From Hydrotalea sp021824365 (GTDB lineage: Bacteria > Bacteroidota > Bacteroidia > Chitinophagales > Chitinophagaceae), in the NCBI RefSeq assembly GCF_027347335.1, contig NZ_DAIEQX010000052.1: a DNA stretch of 64,000 bases. One strand, given 5' to 3'. Every line of letters begins with the position of its first letter. Within the stretch, counting starts at the first letter, position 1. The position numbers and the translations under genes were made by a program. Shown one piece after another: positions 17,987 through 26,177 of the stretch. The notes under the pieces are model-generated. The model was not told the origin of the DNA and made no database searches. It saw only the letters and a program-made list of their open reading frames with translations.

Positions 17987-19243
17987 ATGTTGAATTTAAA
18001 GCAGTTACCACAGATTTCCATTCAGGACTATCGGTATGAATTACCGGAAAATGCCATTGCTAAATATCCTTTATCCAGAAGAGATGAAAGTAAATTATTA
18101 GTGTACCAACATGGCGATATACAAAATTCTATTTATCAACAATTACCCAACTTTTTACCGAGCAATGCTGTTTTGATTTTCAATAATACAAAAGTGGTGG
18201 AAGCCAGATTACAATTTACCAAATCAACGGGCAGCACAATTGAAATTTTTTGTTTAGAACCTTTTGATATGTGCATAGACATTACATCAGCCATGCAACA
18301 AACAGGAAGTGTACAATGGAAATGTTTGATTGGCGGTGCAAAAAAATGGAAAAGTGGTATTCTGGAAAAACAAATTTCCTTACCTAACGGTAACCTGTTG
18401 CTGCAAGCAAATAAAAAAACAATATTAAACGAATCAGGAACGTATTTGGTAAAATTTAATTGGAATGATGAAACTATAACTTTTGCTGAGATATTGCATT
18501 TTGCCGGTATTATACCATTACCACCTTATTTAAATAGAGACACAGAACAGGAAGATAATTTTCGGTATCAAACTATTTATGCTGAGAAAGAAGGGTCGGT
18601 GGCAGCCCCTACAGCCGGTCTTCATTTTACGCCGGAATTAATGCAGGCATTAAAACAGAAAGGCATACAAACAGCATATGTAACCCTGCATGTGGGTGCA
18701 GGAACATTTAAACCTGTAAAAGCAGAACAAATAGCTGAGCATGAAATGCATGCCGAGTTTATAGATGTTTCTAAACAAATGATACAACACTTACAAAAGC
18801 ATATACAGCAGCCAATTGTAGCAGTAGGTACTACTTCATTACGAACTTTAGAATCGCTATACTGGATTGGATTAAAAATTTTTGATTACTATCTGGAAAA
18901 TGAAAAACTCCATCATTTACAAGATATATCGGTTGAGCAATGGGTACCCTATCAGACAAAAAATTATATTTCATTACAAGAAGCCCTGAATTATATATTG
19001 CAGTGGATGGAGGTTAGGGGTACAGAAAGGCTTATAACTAAAACAAGTATTATTATTGTTCCGGGATATGAGTTTAAAGTGGTAAAAGGTATTATTACTA
19101 ATTTTCATCAGCCGCAATCTACTTTATTGTTATTAATTGCTGCCATGATTGGCCATGATTGGAAACGTGTTTATGAATATGCAATAGAACATCATTTCCG
19201 GTTTTTGAGTTATGGAGATGGAAGTTTACTTTGGAGAAATTAA
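17987..19243 (+). CDS. queA: S-adenosylmethionine:tRNA ribosyltransferase-isomerase (QueA family)
   Basis: QueA transfers and isomerises the ribosyl part of SAM onto preQ1 at tRNA position 34, giving epoxyqueuosine. Family motifs are DYRYELPENAIAKYP near the N-terminus, LIFNNTKVVEARL, EGSVAAPTAGLHFT, VTLHVGAGTFKPV and AEHEMHAE. At 418 residues it is longer than the ~345-350 of E. coli QueA. The extra length is mainly in the C-terminal half (after the TTSLRTLESLY motif). It could be a Bacteroidota-specific long paralogue. It is divergent from mraZ, and its stop overlaps the converging kinase gene by 4 bp. Confidence 0.88.
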   Translation: MLNLKQLPQISIQDYRYELPENAIAKYPLSRRDESKLLVYQHGDIQNSIYQQLPNFLPSNAVLIFNNTKVVEARLQFTKSTGSTIEIFCLEPFDMCIDITSAMQQTGSVQWKCLIGGAKKWKSGILEKQISLPNGNLLLQANKKTILNESGTYLVKFNWNDETITFAEILHFAGIIPLPPYLNRDTEQEDNFRYQTIYAEKEGSVAAPTAGLHFTPELMQALKQKGIQTAYVTLHVGAGTFKPVKAEQIAEHEMHAEFIDVSKQMIQHLQKHIQQPIVAVGTTSLRTLESLYWIGLKIFDYYLENEKLHHLQDISVEQWVPYQTKNYISLQEALNYILQWMEVRGTERLITKTSIIIVPGYEFKVVKGIITNFHQPQSTLLLLIAAMIGHDWKRVYEYAIEHHFRFLSYGDGSLLWRN

Positions 19244-20580
19244 ATATTTGTGTTCTTGGACATTTCAATTGTAAATGTAGTGCCTTTACCTAAAGTACTA
19301 TCTACTTTTATTTTGCCCTTGTGTGCATCAATAACGGTTTTAACATAGCTCATACCCAACCCAAATCCTTTTACATTGTGTACATTTCCTGTATGAGCCC
19401 TGTAAAATTTTTCAAACACACGTTTCATTGTTTCTTTACTCATGCCAATACCATTATCTTCAATCATAATAACCATGTATTTGTTGGTATTGTGTGTAGT
19501 TATTTTTATTTCAAGCTGATCTTGCGAATATTTTATGGCATTATCAATCAGGTTGGATAATAAGTTAGAAAAATGAACTTCATCTGCTACCAGTATATCG
19601 TTCTTTGCATTCAGTTGCAGAACCACTTTGGCATCTTTTTCTTTTAATTGCAATTGGTAGTTTTCAATAATTTTACGAATTAGTTCATGTAAGTGTAGTT
19701 GTACCTCTTTTAATTGCAGTTCCTGTTTTTCGGTAATGGCCGCCTGCAAAATGGTTTCAACATGTTTATTCATTCGTTTATTTTCTTCTTTAATAATACC
19801 ACTGAAATAATTCAGTTTTTCTTTATCGCTCTGCACTTTTTCGTTTCTAATAGCATCTACTGCAAGCGATATGGTGGCCAGAGGCGTTTTAAATTCATGC
19901 GTCATGTTATTAATAAAATCGCTTTTAATTTCGCTTAATTTTTTTTGATTTAAAAGTGTTTTTAACGTAACAAAAAATGCAGCTATGATTACGAACATAA
20001 AAACGGCAGCACCTGCAATAACCCATTTTAGCGAATCCCATACCTGTTTTTGAAAATCAGGAACAATGATGATTAAATTTTCATACGGACCTATTCCTTC
20101 CAAATCACTACCGGTTTCGGGTACTACGGGTACAAAAATTCTTCGGTTATGTAGTGTATCCCAAAACTCTTTTTCAAAACCCGGCGATTTCATTTCTATT
20201 TCATCGTTATTGTTGGTAATGGCAAATTCAAAATTCAAATCTTTGATATTGGCTTTTTGGAAAGCAGTACGCAATTTATGATCAACATCTTGCTGAGAAA
20301 AACGATCACTGATGGCCGGTGGTTTAATTAAACTTAAAAAATCATTGGCAATTCTAAAGCCGGGCCTTTTGGGAAAGCGAAGGGAAGGTATATAATGCAT
20401 ACTCTTGCTTAAATCTACTGCCACATTAATGCAGGCTTCTTTTACATTTCGCTGTAATTGCTCCTGCCTTACTTCCAATAAATTTTTTAACCATGAGGCT
20501 TGTAGCAAGAAGAGCCCAAGTAAGGAAAGGGATATTAAAACTACAATTAGCGGAAAAGTTTTCTTCATCATGTATTTCAA
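19240..20580 (-). CDS. Sensor histidine kinase (orphan)
   Basis: This is a membrane-bound two-component sensor kinase of 446 residues. One span lies near residues 8-27 and a second near 186-206, bracketing a ~160-residue extracytoplasmic sensor region with no recognised fold. The cytoplasmic part has the phospho-acceptor H-box NNMTHEFKTPLA (H228), the N-box NLIDNAIKYS, G1 EDNGIGM and G2 GFGLGMSYV. No response-regulator gene is next to it, so its partner is elsewhere. The gene ends inside the last codons of queA (convergent). A start at the fourth residue (MKKTF) is also possible. Confidence 0.93.
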   Translation of the reverse strand: MKYMMKKTFPLIVVLISLSLLGLFLLQASWLKNLLEVRQEQLQRNVKEACINVAVDLSKSMHYIPSLRFPKRPGFRIANDFLSLIKPPAISDRFSQQDVDHKLRTAFQKANIKDLNFEFAITNNNDEIEMKSPGFEKEFWDTLHNRRIFVPVVPETGSDLEGIGPYENLIIIVPDFQKQVWDSLKWVIAGAAVFMFVIIAAFFVTLKTLLNQKKLSEIKSDFINNMTHEFKTPLATISLAVDAIRNEKVQSDKEKLNYFSGIIKEENKRMNKHVETILQAAITEKQELQLKEVQLHLHELIRKIIENYQLQLKEKDAKVVLQLNAKNDILVADEVHFSNLLSNLIDNAIKYSQDQLEIKITTHNTNKYMVIMIEDNGIGMSKETMKRVFEKFYRAHTGNVHNVKGFGLGMSYVKTVIDAHKGKIKVDSTLGKGTTFTIEMSKNTNI

Positions 20581-20670
20581 ATATATAACCCGAATAAGAA
20601 TTATAGAACAATTGGCAGGTTATTATCAGGCTTTTAACTTATTTTCTAAAAATTAAGGGTTTGTAAAATC

Positions 20671-21327
20671 CTAAATTTGAATATCGGGAACATTAGGCGG
20701 GCAAATTAGTTTTCCCAATGTTTTTGATTTTATTTCATCAACTGATACACCGGGGGCTTTTTCTTTTAATAAAAAACCATCTGCAGTAATTTCTAACACT
20801 GCTAAATCAGTAATAATTTTTTTTACGCAACATAAACCGGTTATTGGTAAAGTACAAACGGGCAATAACTTACTCTCACCTTTGGGATTGGTATGCATCA
20901 TTGCAACAATAATATTTTTTGCACTGGCTACTAAATCCATAGCACCACCCATTCCCTTTACCATTTTGCCCGGTATTTTCCAATTGGCAATATCGCCATT
21001 TTCACTCACTTCCATAGCACCTAATACGGTTAAATCTATTTTTCCGGCCCTAATCATAGCAAAACTTTCAGCACTATCAAACAAAGCAGCTCCTTTAATT
21101 AATGTTACGGTTTCTTTTCCTGCATTAATTAAATCGGCATCTACTTCTGCTTCAGTAGGATATGGCCCCATACCTAAAATACCATTTTCTGATTGAAATA
21201 TAACGGTGATAGATTGCGGTACATAATTAGCTACCAATGTTGGTATGCCTATACCTAAATTTACATACATACCGTCTTGCAGTTCTTGTGCAATTCTTTT
21301 GGCAATACCATATTTATCTAATGCCAT
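20671..21327 (-). CDS. scoB: 3-oxoacid CoA-transferase subunit B
   Basis: This is the beta subunit of succinyl-CoA:3-ketoacid CoA-transferase, which activates acetoacetate with succinyl-CoA. The 218 residues include the catalytic-glutamate motif SENGILGMGP (E47), GAALFDSAESFAMIRAGKIDLTVLGAMEV, and KMVKGMGGAMDLV. It lies 37 bp after the A subunit gene on the same strand, so the two form an operon. Its product would feed acetoacetate from ketogenic amino-acid breakdown, such as the homogentisate route of hmgA at 45 kb, into acetoacetyl-CoA. Confidence 0.95.
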   Translation of the reverse strand: MALDKYGIAKRIAQELQDGMYVNLGIGIPTLVANYVPQSITVIFQSENGILGMGPYPTEAEVDADLINAGKETVTLIKGAALFDSAESFAMIRAGKIDLTVLGAMEVSENGDIANWKIPGKMVKGMGGAMDLVASAKNIIVAMMHTNPKGESKLLPVCTLPITGLCCVKKIITDLAVLEITADGFLLKEKAPGVSVDEIKSKTLGKLICPPNVPDIQI

Positions 21328-21364
21328 AAAAAAAGATTTTCTGATAATGAGTTGAGAAAATTTA

Positions 21365-22060
21365 CTATATCATTCTTACTGTTCTTTTTTCAATTCGTTT
21401 TTCATAATGACTGCCTTGAAAAATTCTATGTACATAAATGCCGGCAACGTGAACGTCGTCAGGATTGATATCACCGGGTTGTACTAATTCTTCCACTTCG
21501 GCAATTGTAATGTTTCCGGCCTTTGCCATAGAAGTTGAAAAATTTCGGGTAGTTTTTCTAAATGCAAGATTGCCCATCGTATCCCCTTTCCATGCCTTTA
21601 CAATGGCAAAATCGGCATGCAGGGCCAATTCCATTAAATAAGGCTTCCCATTAAAGTTACGCACTTCTTTACCTACAGCTACTTCTGTTCCATATCCTGC
21701 AGGCGTATAAAAGGCAGGAATACCCATAGCCGCCATTTGTATTCTCGTAGCGAGAGTGCCTTGCGGAATTAAATCAACTTCTAATTCACCCTGTAATAAC
21801 TGCCGCTCAAATTCTGCATTTTCACCCACATAACTACTAATCATTTTTTTGATTTGTTTTTTTTGCAGTAGTAGTCCTAAACCAAAATCATCTACACCGG
21901 CGTTGTTAGAAATACAGGTTAAATTAGTAATACCTTTTTCTACCAGAGCAGCAATGCAGTTTTCAGGAATACCATTCAAACCGAATCCACCCAACATAAT
22001 GGTGGCACCGCTTTGAATGTTATTGATGGCTTCTTGCGCATTTGAAACTACCTTATTCAT
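21365..22060 (-). CDS. scoA: 3-oxoacid CoA-transferase subunit A
   Basis: This is the alpha subunit (231 residues) of the acetoacetate:succinyl-CoA transferase. The family motifs GATIMLGGFGLNGIPENCI near residue 18, CISNNAGVDDFGLGLLL, and the FYTPAGYGTEVAVGKEVRNFNGKPYLME stretch (shown in part) are present. It is first in the scoA-scoB pair. The upstream region carries a weak Bacteroidota-type promoter candidate (TTG, ~21 bp, TTAATTTG) just before the start, not strong enough to list separately. Confidence 0.95.
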   Translation of the reverse strand: MNKVVSNAQEAINNIQSGATIMLGGFGLNGIPENCIAALVEKGITNLTCISNNAGVDDFGLGLLLQKKQIKKMISSYVGENAEFERQLLQGELEVDLIPQGTLATRIQMAAMGIPAFYTPAGYGTEVAVGKEVRNFNGKPYLMELALHADFAIVKAWKGDTMGNLAFRKTTRNFSTSMAKAGNITIAEVEELVQPGDINPDDVHVAGIYVHRIFQGSHYEKRIEKRTVRMI

Positions 22061-22215
22061 ATGTTACATTTATTCAAATTAAAGCAGCAATAGATGCATC
22101 TTGCAAAAGATGAATAGACGCTATATACTCGGTGTGCATTAAATGCAATTGTTCTTGTGCAAGATAAGGCAAATATTAAAGCTATAAAACGAGATGCTCG
22201 ATTAAAAAGTTGTGT

Positions 22216-22578
22216 TTATTTATGCGAAGGCTGGCTTTCAATCGATTTAAGGGTAACTCTCCTTCCATAAGCAGAAAGTGAATCAACCAATTTTTTCATT
22301 TTATCGGGATGTTGCTCATAATAAGAAAGACTGTGGTAAAAGCTACTTTTGGTGATATGATGCCAATAAAAAATTTGTTCAAATTGCTTTCGATCGTCTC
22401 TGATTTTTTTAAACACCGTATCTTGTCCGGCTTTCATGTTGTTCCATTCATTTACATTCAACAAATCCCACATCACTACTTTCATCGTATCAAAATTTAG
22501 TACGGGCATTTCTGATTTATGGCTGTTACAGGCCACTATACAAGTGATTAAACAAATAAGGATTAATATTTTCTTCAT
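22216..22578 (-). CDS. DUF4296-family lipoprotein
   Basis: This is a small predicted lipoprotein of 120 residues. A signal peptide (KKILILICLITCIVAC) ends in a lipobox Cys at about residue 17. The mature part fits DUF4296: an N-terminal MKVVMWDLLNVNEW helix, then FEQIFYWHHITKSSFYHSLSYY and a helix ending in KKLVDSLSAYGRR. The function is unknown. It follows the porD-like gene by 45 bp on the same strand and probably belongs to the same transcript. Confidence 0.8.
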   Translation of the reverse strand: MKKILILICLITCIVACNSHKSEMPVLNFDTMKVVMWDLLNVNEWNNMKAGQDTVFKKIRDDRKQFEQIFYWHHITKSSFYHSLSYYEQHPDKMKKLVDSLSAYGRRVTLKSIESQPSHK

Positions 22579-22623
22579 TTTAACTTATCGCAGAATTGAT
22601 GGGGCAATATTTAAAAGGGTATT

Positions 22624-23547
22624 TTATTGCAATTGTTCTTTATATTTTGTTGCATTTCCAACATCTAAATTGGTAAAAACATCGAGGGCTTTCAGTTTAT
22701 CATCCGCATTGGCTTTTACAAATAATCCAATTAGTTCCTGCACTTTTGTTTGCATAAAAAATTGAACAAACATGGTATTGGGATGTTCCCGATTAAATGA
22801 TTGTAATAAAATTAAAGCTTGTAAAATACCAGATCGGGCCTGCTGTTCATTACTATACATATTATCTAATCCCAAACGATAATAATCATAAATAACTGTA
22901 TGCAAAACATTGTTGGCATTGTTGGTTAAATTATCAACCAGCCAATATCTGTTCCTTAAACCATCAAAGGCACGCCAACCGCTAATGCTGGCATCTTCAG
23001 GTGCATTGTTTACAATGTTTTGTGCTTTTAAAAAATAAGGTTGTCCTGCTTTGGGCGAAAAAGAATCATAATCTAAACCAATAATTAAGTAAGAATAATA
23101 GGCCAATACAGCAGTTAAATTGGCCACCAATGGATCATTACCCTGTACCCGGCTATCGCTAAATTCAATGGGTTGAAATTCAATGTATTTAAATGTTACA
23201 TCAGGATCCTGAAAATTAACCAACGCTGCCTGATAAGTGCTATTGTACACAGGCCTTGCTGCCTGAATAATTAATGACGCGCTAAACACATTGGTTTGTG
23301 GCATTGATTCTATATTGAATAAAAAACTACAAACAATTTTTTCAGCCGGATTAAACTGGTCATCGGTCCACTTTCTGCTATTTAAAAAATTAGTTAATTG
23401 CGATTGAAATGTATTGAATATTTTTTTATCTATCGTAGTATTTACCCTGCTGGCATTAATGGTTACTTTAGCTTGCAATTCCTGTGCAATAATTCCATGG
23501 ATATTAGCCAGAGAAAGTAAAAAAAATATAATCAAAAATTTACGCAT
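22624..23547 (-). CDS. porD: DUF4835 / PorD-like envelope protein
   Basis: This is a secreted protein of 307 residues with a signal peptide ending near AQ (about residue 21). The mature start ELQAKVTINASRVNTTIDKKIF and the DYDSFSPKAGQPYF region fit DUF4835, the family that includes the type IX secretion-associated protein PorD. Its biochemical role is unclear. It overlaps the end of coaBC by 8 bp and is followed by the DUF4296 lipoprotein, a common Bacteroidota arrangement. The PorD name is from family knowledge; membership by sequence pattern is likely. Confidence 0.8.
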   Translation of the reverse strand: MRKFLIIFFLLSLANIHGIIAQELQAKVTINASRVNTTIDKKIFNTFQSQLTNFLNSRKWTDDQFNPAEKIVCSFLFNIESMPQTNVFSASLIIQAARPVYNSTYQAALVNFQDPDVTFKYIEFQPIEFSDSRVQGNDPLVANLTAVLAYYSYLIIGLDYDSFSPKAGQPYFLKAQNIVNNAPEDASISGWRAFDGLRNRYWLVDNLTNNANNVLHTVIYDYYRLGLDNMYSNEQQARSGILQALILLQSFNREHPNTMFVQFFMQTKVQELIGLFVKANADDKLKALDVFTNLDVGNATKYKEQLQ

Positions 23548-24742
23548 CTAATTCTTTGCTTATAAATAAAACAATGTCTTTTGCCAACTCTGTTTTAGGT
23601 TTTAGTGTGATTGTTTCTGAATGACCATTTTTTGAAATAATGGTAATTTGGTTCGTATCATGTCCAAAACCGGCTTGTGCATCATTAAGTGAATTTAGGA
23701 CAATACTATCAATTTTTTTTGTATTTAATTTTTCTAAGGAATTTTTAAGCTCATGCTCGGTTTCTAAGGCAAAGCCCATGATGTATTGATGTGGCAATTT
23801 TTGCCTGCCCAATAAGGCAAGTATATCAGTTGTTTTTACCAAAGACAGTTGCCATTTAGTTTCGCTTTTTTCTTTCTTAATTTTTTGTGGTGTTTTTTCA
23901 AGTGGTGTATAATCTGCAACAGCCGCATTCATAATAACAATATCTGCTTTAGGCGCTTCTATCATGCATTGCTCCAACAGTTCATTGGCAGTTGTTATGG
24001 CTATTTTTCTAATTGCATTGTAAGAAAGATGCAAGGCTGTAGGTCCGGTTATTAATATAACATTAGCCCCTTCCAAATAAGAAGCTTCAGCAATGGCAAA
24101 GCCCATTTTACCGGATGCATGGTTGCCAATAAAGCGAACCGGATCAATTGGCTCATAGGTTGGGCCTGCTGTTACCAACACAGTTTTATCTTTTAATAAA
24201 GTGCCCCTACAATAATGACTGATTAAAAAATTAACCATGGTTTCAGGTTCTGCCATTCTGCCCTCGCCAATTAACCCACTCGCCAATTCTCCATTTTCAA
24301 CAGGGATAAGCTGAACTCCGTAGCCAGTAATCAGTGCTACATTTCTTTTGGTAGCAGGATGCAACCACATATCCTCATCCATGGCAGGGGCTGCAACAAC
24401 CGGACAGGTGGCTGAAAGATAAACGGCCATTAATAAGTTATCGCAAATACCATTGGCCATTTTAGCCAGCGTATTAGCACTAAGGGGGGCTACTAAAAAA
24501 ATATCGGCCCAACGGCCTAAAGCCACATGATTAGCCCAGGTAGATGATTCACTTAGATTTTCTAATACTACATTTTTACTGAGTGTTTCTAATACCAATG
24601 GGCTTACAAAATTTTTGGCAGAAGCAGTCATAACTACCTTTACCTCAGCACCTGCTTTTACTAACAAGCGAACAAGGTTAATTATTTTATATGCAGCTAC
24701 ACTGCCGGTAATGCCTATTAATATTTTTTTCTCTCTTAACAT
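23540..24742 (-). CDS. coaBC: Phosphopantothenoylcysteine decarboxylase/synthase CoaBC
   Basis: This bifunctional enzyme of coenzyme A synthesis joins 4'-phosphopantothenate to cysteine (CoaB) and decarboxylates the product (CoaC, FMN-dependent). The N-terminal CoaC half has ITGSVAAYK, the His-containing WANHVALGRWAD, VAPLSANTLAKMANGICDN and APAMDEDMW. The CoaB half begins at VLVTAGPTYEPIDPVRFI with NHASGKMGFAIAEA. I place the start at the ATG of 24742 (MLREKKILIGI), which aligns with the family start. An upstream in-frame ATG at 24763 adds 7 residues. A strong terminator lies just upstream. Confidence 0.96.
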   Translation of the reverse strand: MLREKKILIGITGSVAAYKIINLVRLLVKAGAEVKVVMTASAKNFVSPLVLETLSKNVVLENLSESSTWANHVALGRWADIFLVAPLSANTLAKMANGICDNLLMAVYLSATCPVVAAPAMDEDMWLHPATKRNVALITGYGVQLIPVENGELASGLIGEGRMAEPETMVNFLISHYCRGTLLKDKTVLVTAGPTYEPIDPVRFIGNHASGKMGFAIAEASYLEGANVILITGPTALHLSYNAIRKIAITTANELLEQCMIEAPKADIVIMNAAVADYTPLEKTPQKIKKEKSETKWQLSLVKTTDILALLGRQKLPHQYIMGFALETEHELKNSLEKLNTKKIDSIVLNSLNDAQAGFGHDTNQITIISKNGHSETITLKPKTELAKDIVLFISKELDA

Positions 24743-24768
24743 GGTATTGAAATTAATGTGCAAATAAC

Positions 24769-24797
24769 AAAAAAGGCAGTATATCTACTGCCTTTTT
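24769..24797 (-). terminator. Intrinsic terminator downstream of rpoZ
   Basis: An inverted repeat GGCAGTA / TACTGCC with a 4-base loop is flanked by A-runs and T-runs, so it could act in both directions. It lies about 25 bp after the rpoZ stop and only 27 bp before the coaBC start. Confidence 0.75.
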
Positions 24798-24821
24798 ATC
24801 AATTTTAATAAATTTTGATGC

Positions 24822-25166
24822 TCATCGGAATAAATCGTTGTCGTTGTTTAAACGATAATAGATTTTCCCTTCCATAAATTCATTCAATGCAAGAATAGCC
24901 GGATTGGGCATTTTTTCATATGCCCGGGAAATCTCTATTTGCTCTTTATTTTCATGAATTTCTTCCAAACTATCTGTATGGTTGGCAAATTCATCTAATT
25001 TATTATGCAATTCTTCCCGAATGGTTATATTAATTTGATTAGCCCTTCTGGCAACAATGGCAATAGATTCATAAAGATTACCGGTAATATCTTTAATGTC
25101 TTTCAAACTTTTAGGTTCAACAGAGCTAGGTATATTAGCGCTGAGTTGTCTTCTTAGTTTGCTCAT
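24822..25166 (-). CDS. rpoZ: DNA-directed RNA polymerase omega subunit
   Basis: Omega is the small RNA polymerase subunit that helps fold beta prime. This 114-residue protein has the Bacteroidota form of the conserved core: ITGNLYESIAIVARRANQI (about residues 27-45), then a variable acidic stretch, and EISRAYEKMPNPAILALNEFM near the C-terminus. Its start lies inside the end of bamD (32-bp overlap), indicating coupled translation. Confidence 0.9.
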   Translation of the reverse strand: MSKLRRQLSANIPSSVEPKSLKDIKDITGNLYESIAIVARRANQINITIREELHNKLDEFANHTDSLEEIHENKEQIEISRAYEKMPNPAILALNEFMEGKIYYRLNNDNDLFR

Positions 25167-25986
25167 TTTGTAGGTTTTTTATTAAGTTATTAGTTTGTGT
25201 ATTAATTTTTGTAATATCTGCTGTGTGTTTACTTCCCTGAAAGCGATCCATAAAATCTGAACAATCAGCTTTTACTTTTTCAAATCGTTCCAATTGTTTA
25301 TCAGGATAGCTCATTTCTGCATATTTGAAATAGGAATTGATAGACTGATATTTATATAAATCGCCATTTTTAGAATCAGGATAATTGTCCAAAACCCCTG
25401 AAAAAGTAATGGCTGCCGCTTTAAAATAACCTAAATTATAATAGAGCTGAGCATTTAAATAATCTTTAGTTTCTAATTTTCCCCTGCATAAATCAATAAT
25501 ATTATTCGCTTCTTTAATTTTGGGTGAACCAGGGTGCATATTAATGAATGCCTGCATTAAACCAATGGCTTTATTGGTATTGGTTTGATCTAACTCTGGC
25601 TTTGGTGATTGTTTGTAATACGTATATGCCCGCATATACTCGCACTCTTCTGTTTTAGCACTAGAAGGAAAAGTTTCCGTAAATGTTTTAAAATAATTTT
25701 CGGCGTTTAAATAATCTTTTTGGTAATAGTAACAATAGGCCAGTTTATAGTACATATCTTCATAACGATCCGTTCCTTTTACATAAGGGAATAAATCTTC
25801 AAAGAGCTGTTGAGCAAAATTGTATTTTTTAATAACATAATATTGCTCTGCCATTTTGAATTTATAGTCAATATCCTTACTCTTCAAAATCTGCGAGAAG
25901 CGATGACTTTTTTGAAGCTTTAGTCCCTTTCTTGAGCAAGCGGCAAATCCCAAAATGATTAATGAAAACAATACTAGTTTCTTCAT
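25135..25986 (-). CDS. bamD: Outer membrane protein assembly factor BamD
   Basis: BamD is a lipoprotein of the BAM complex, which inserts beta-barrel proteins into the outer membrane. I place the start at the ATG of 25986, because MKKLVLFSLIILGFAAC is a good lipoprotein signal (lipobox Cys at residue 17). The longer frame from 26100 would put 38 unrelated residues ahead of the signal. The mature part has TPR-like repeats such as YNFAQQLFEDLFPY, MYYKLAYCYYYQKDYLNAENYFKTF (in part) and FKAAAITFSGVLDNYPDS. It overlaps rpoZ downstream. Confidence 0.92.
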   Translation of the reverse strand: MKKLVLFSLIILGFAACSRKGLKLQKSHRFSQILKSKDIDYKFKMAEQYYVIKKYNFAQQLFEDLFPYVKGTDRYEDMYYKLAYCYYYQKDYLNAENYFKTFTETFPSSAKTEECEYMRAYTYYKQSPKPELDQTNTNKAIGLMQAFINMHPGSPKIKEANNIIDLCRGKLETKDYLNAQLYYNLGYFKAAAITFSGVLDNYPDSKNGDLYKYQSINSYFKYAEMSYPDKQLERFEKVKADCSDFMDRFQGSKHTADITKINTQTNNLIKNLQNEQTKKTTQR

Positions 25987-26131
25987 ACAAGTTTGCGAAG
26001 GTAAATAATTTTGGCAATATAAGTACGCTGCTTTAAAACATACGTTAATATTCTTTAAAAGTATTACAAATGAAAGGGGAAATAAAGCCATTTCTGGCAA
26101 CTGAAACTACCGCCTTTTCATCTATCTAAAC

Positions 26132-26162
26132 AAAAAAGCCCCAAAATTTGGGGCTTTTTTTA
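26132..26162 (-). terminator. Bidirectional intrinsic terminator after the ompA-like gene
   Basis: The stem GCCCCAAA / TTTGGGGC (26138-26145 and 26147-26154) is flanked by six A on one side and seven T on the other, so a U-tract follows in either direction. It lies 16 bp after the stop of the OmpA-family gene. Confidence 0.9.
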
Positions 26163-26177
26163 AAAATATGCTATTGT

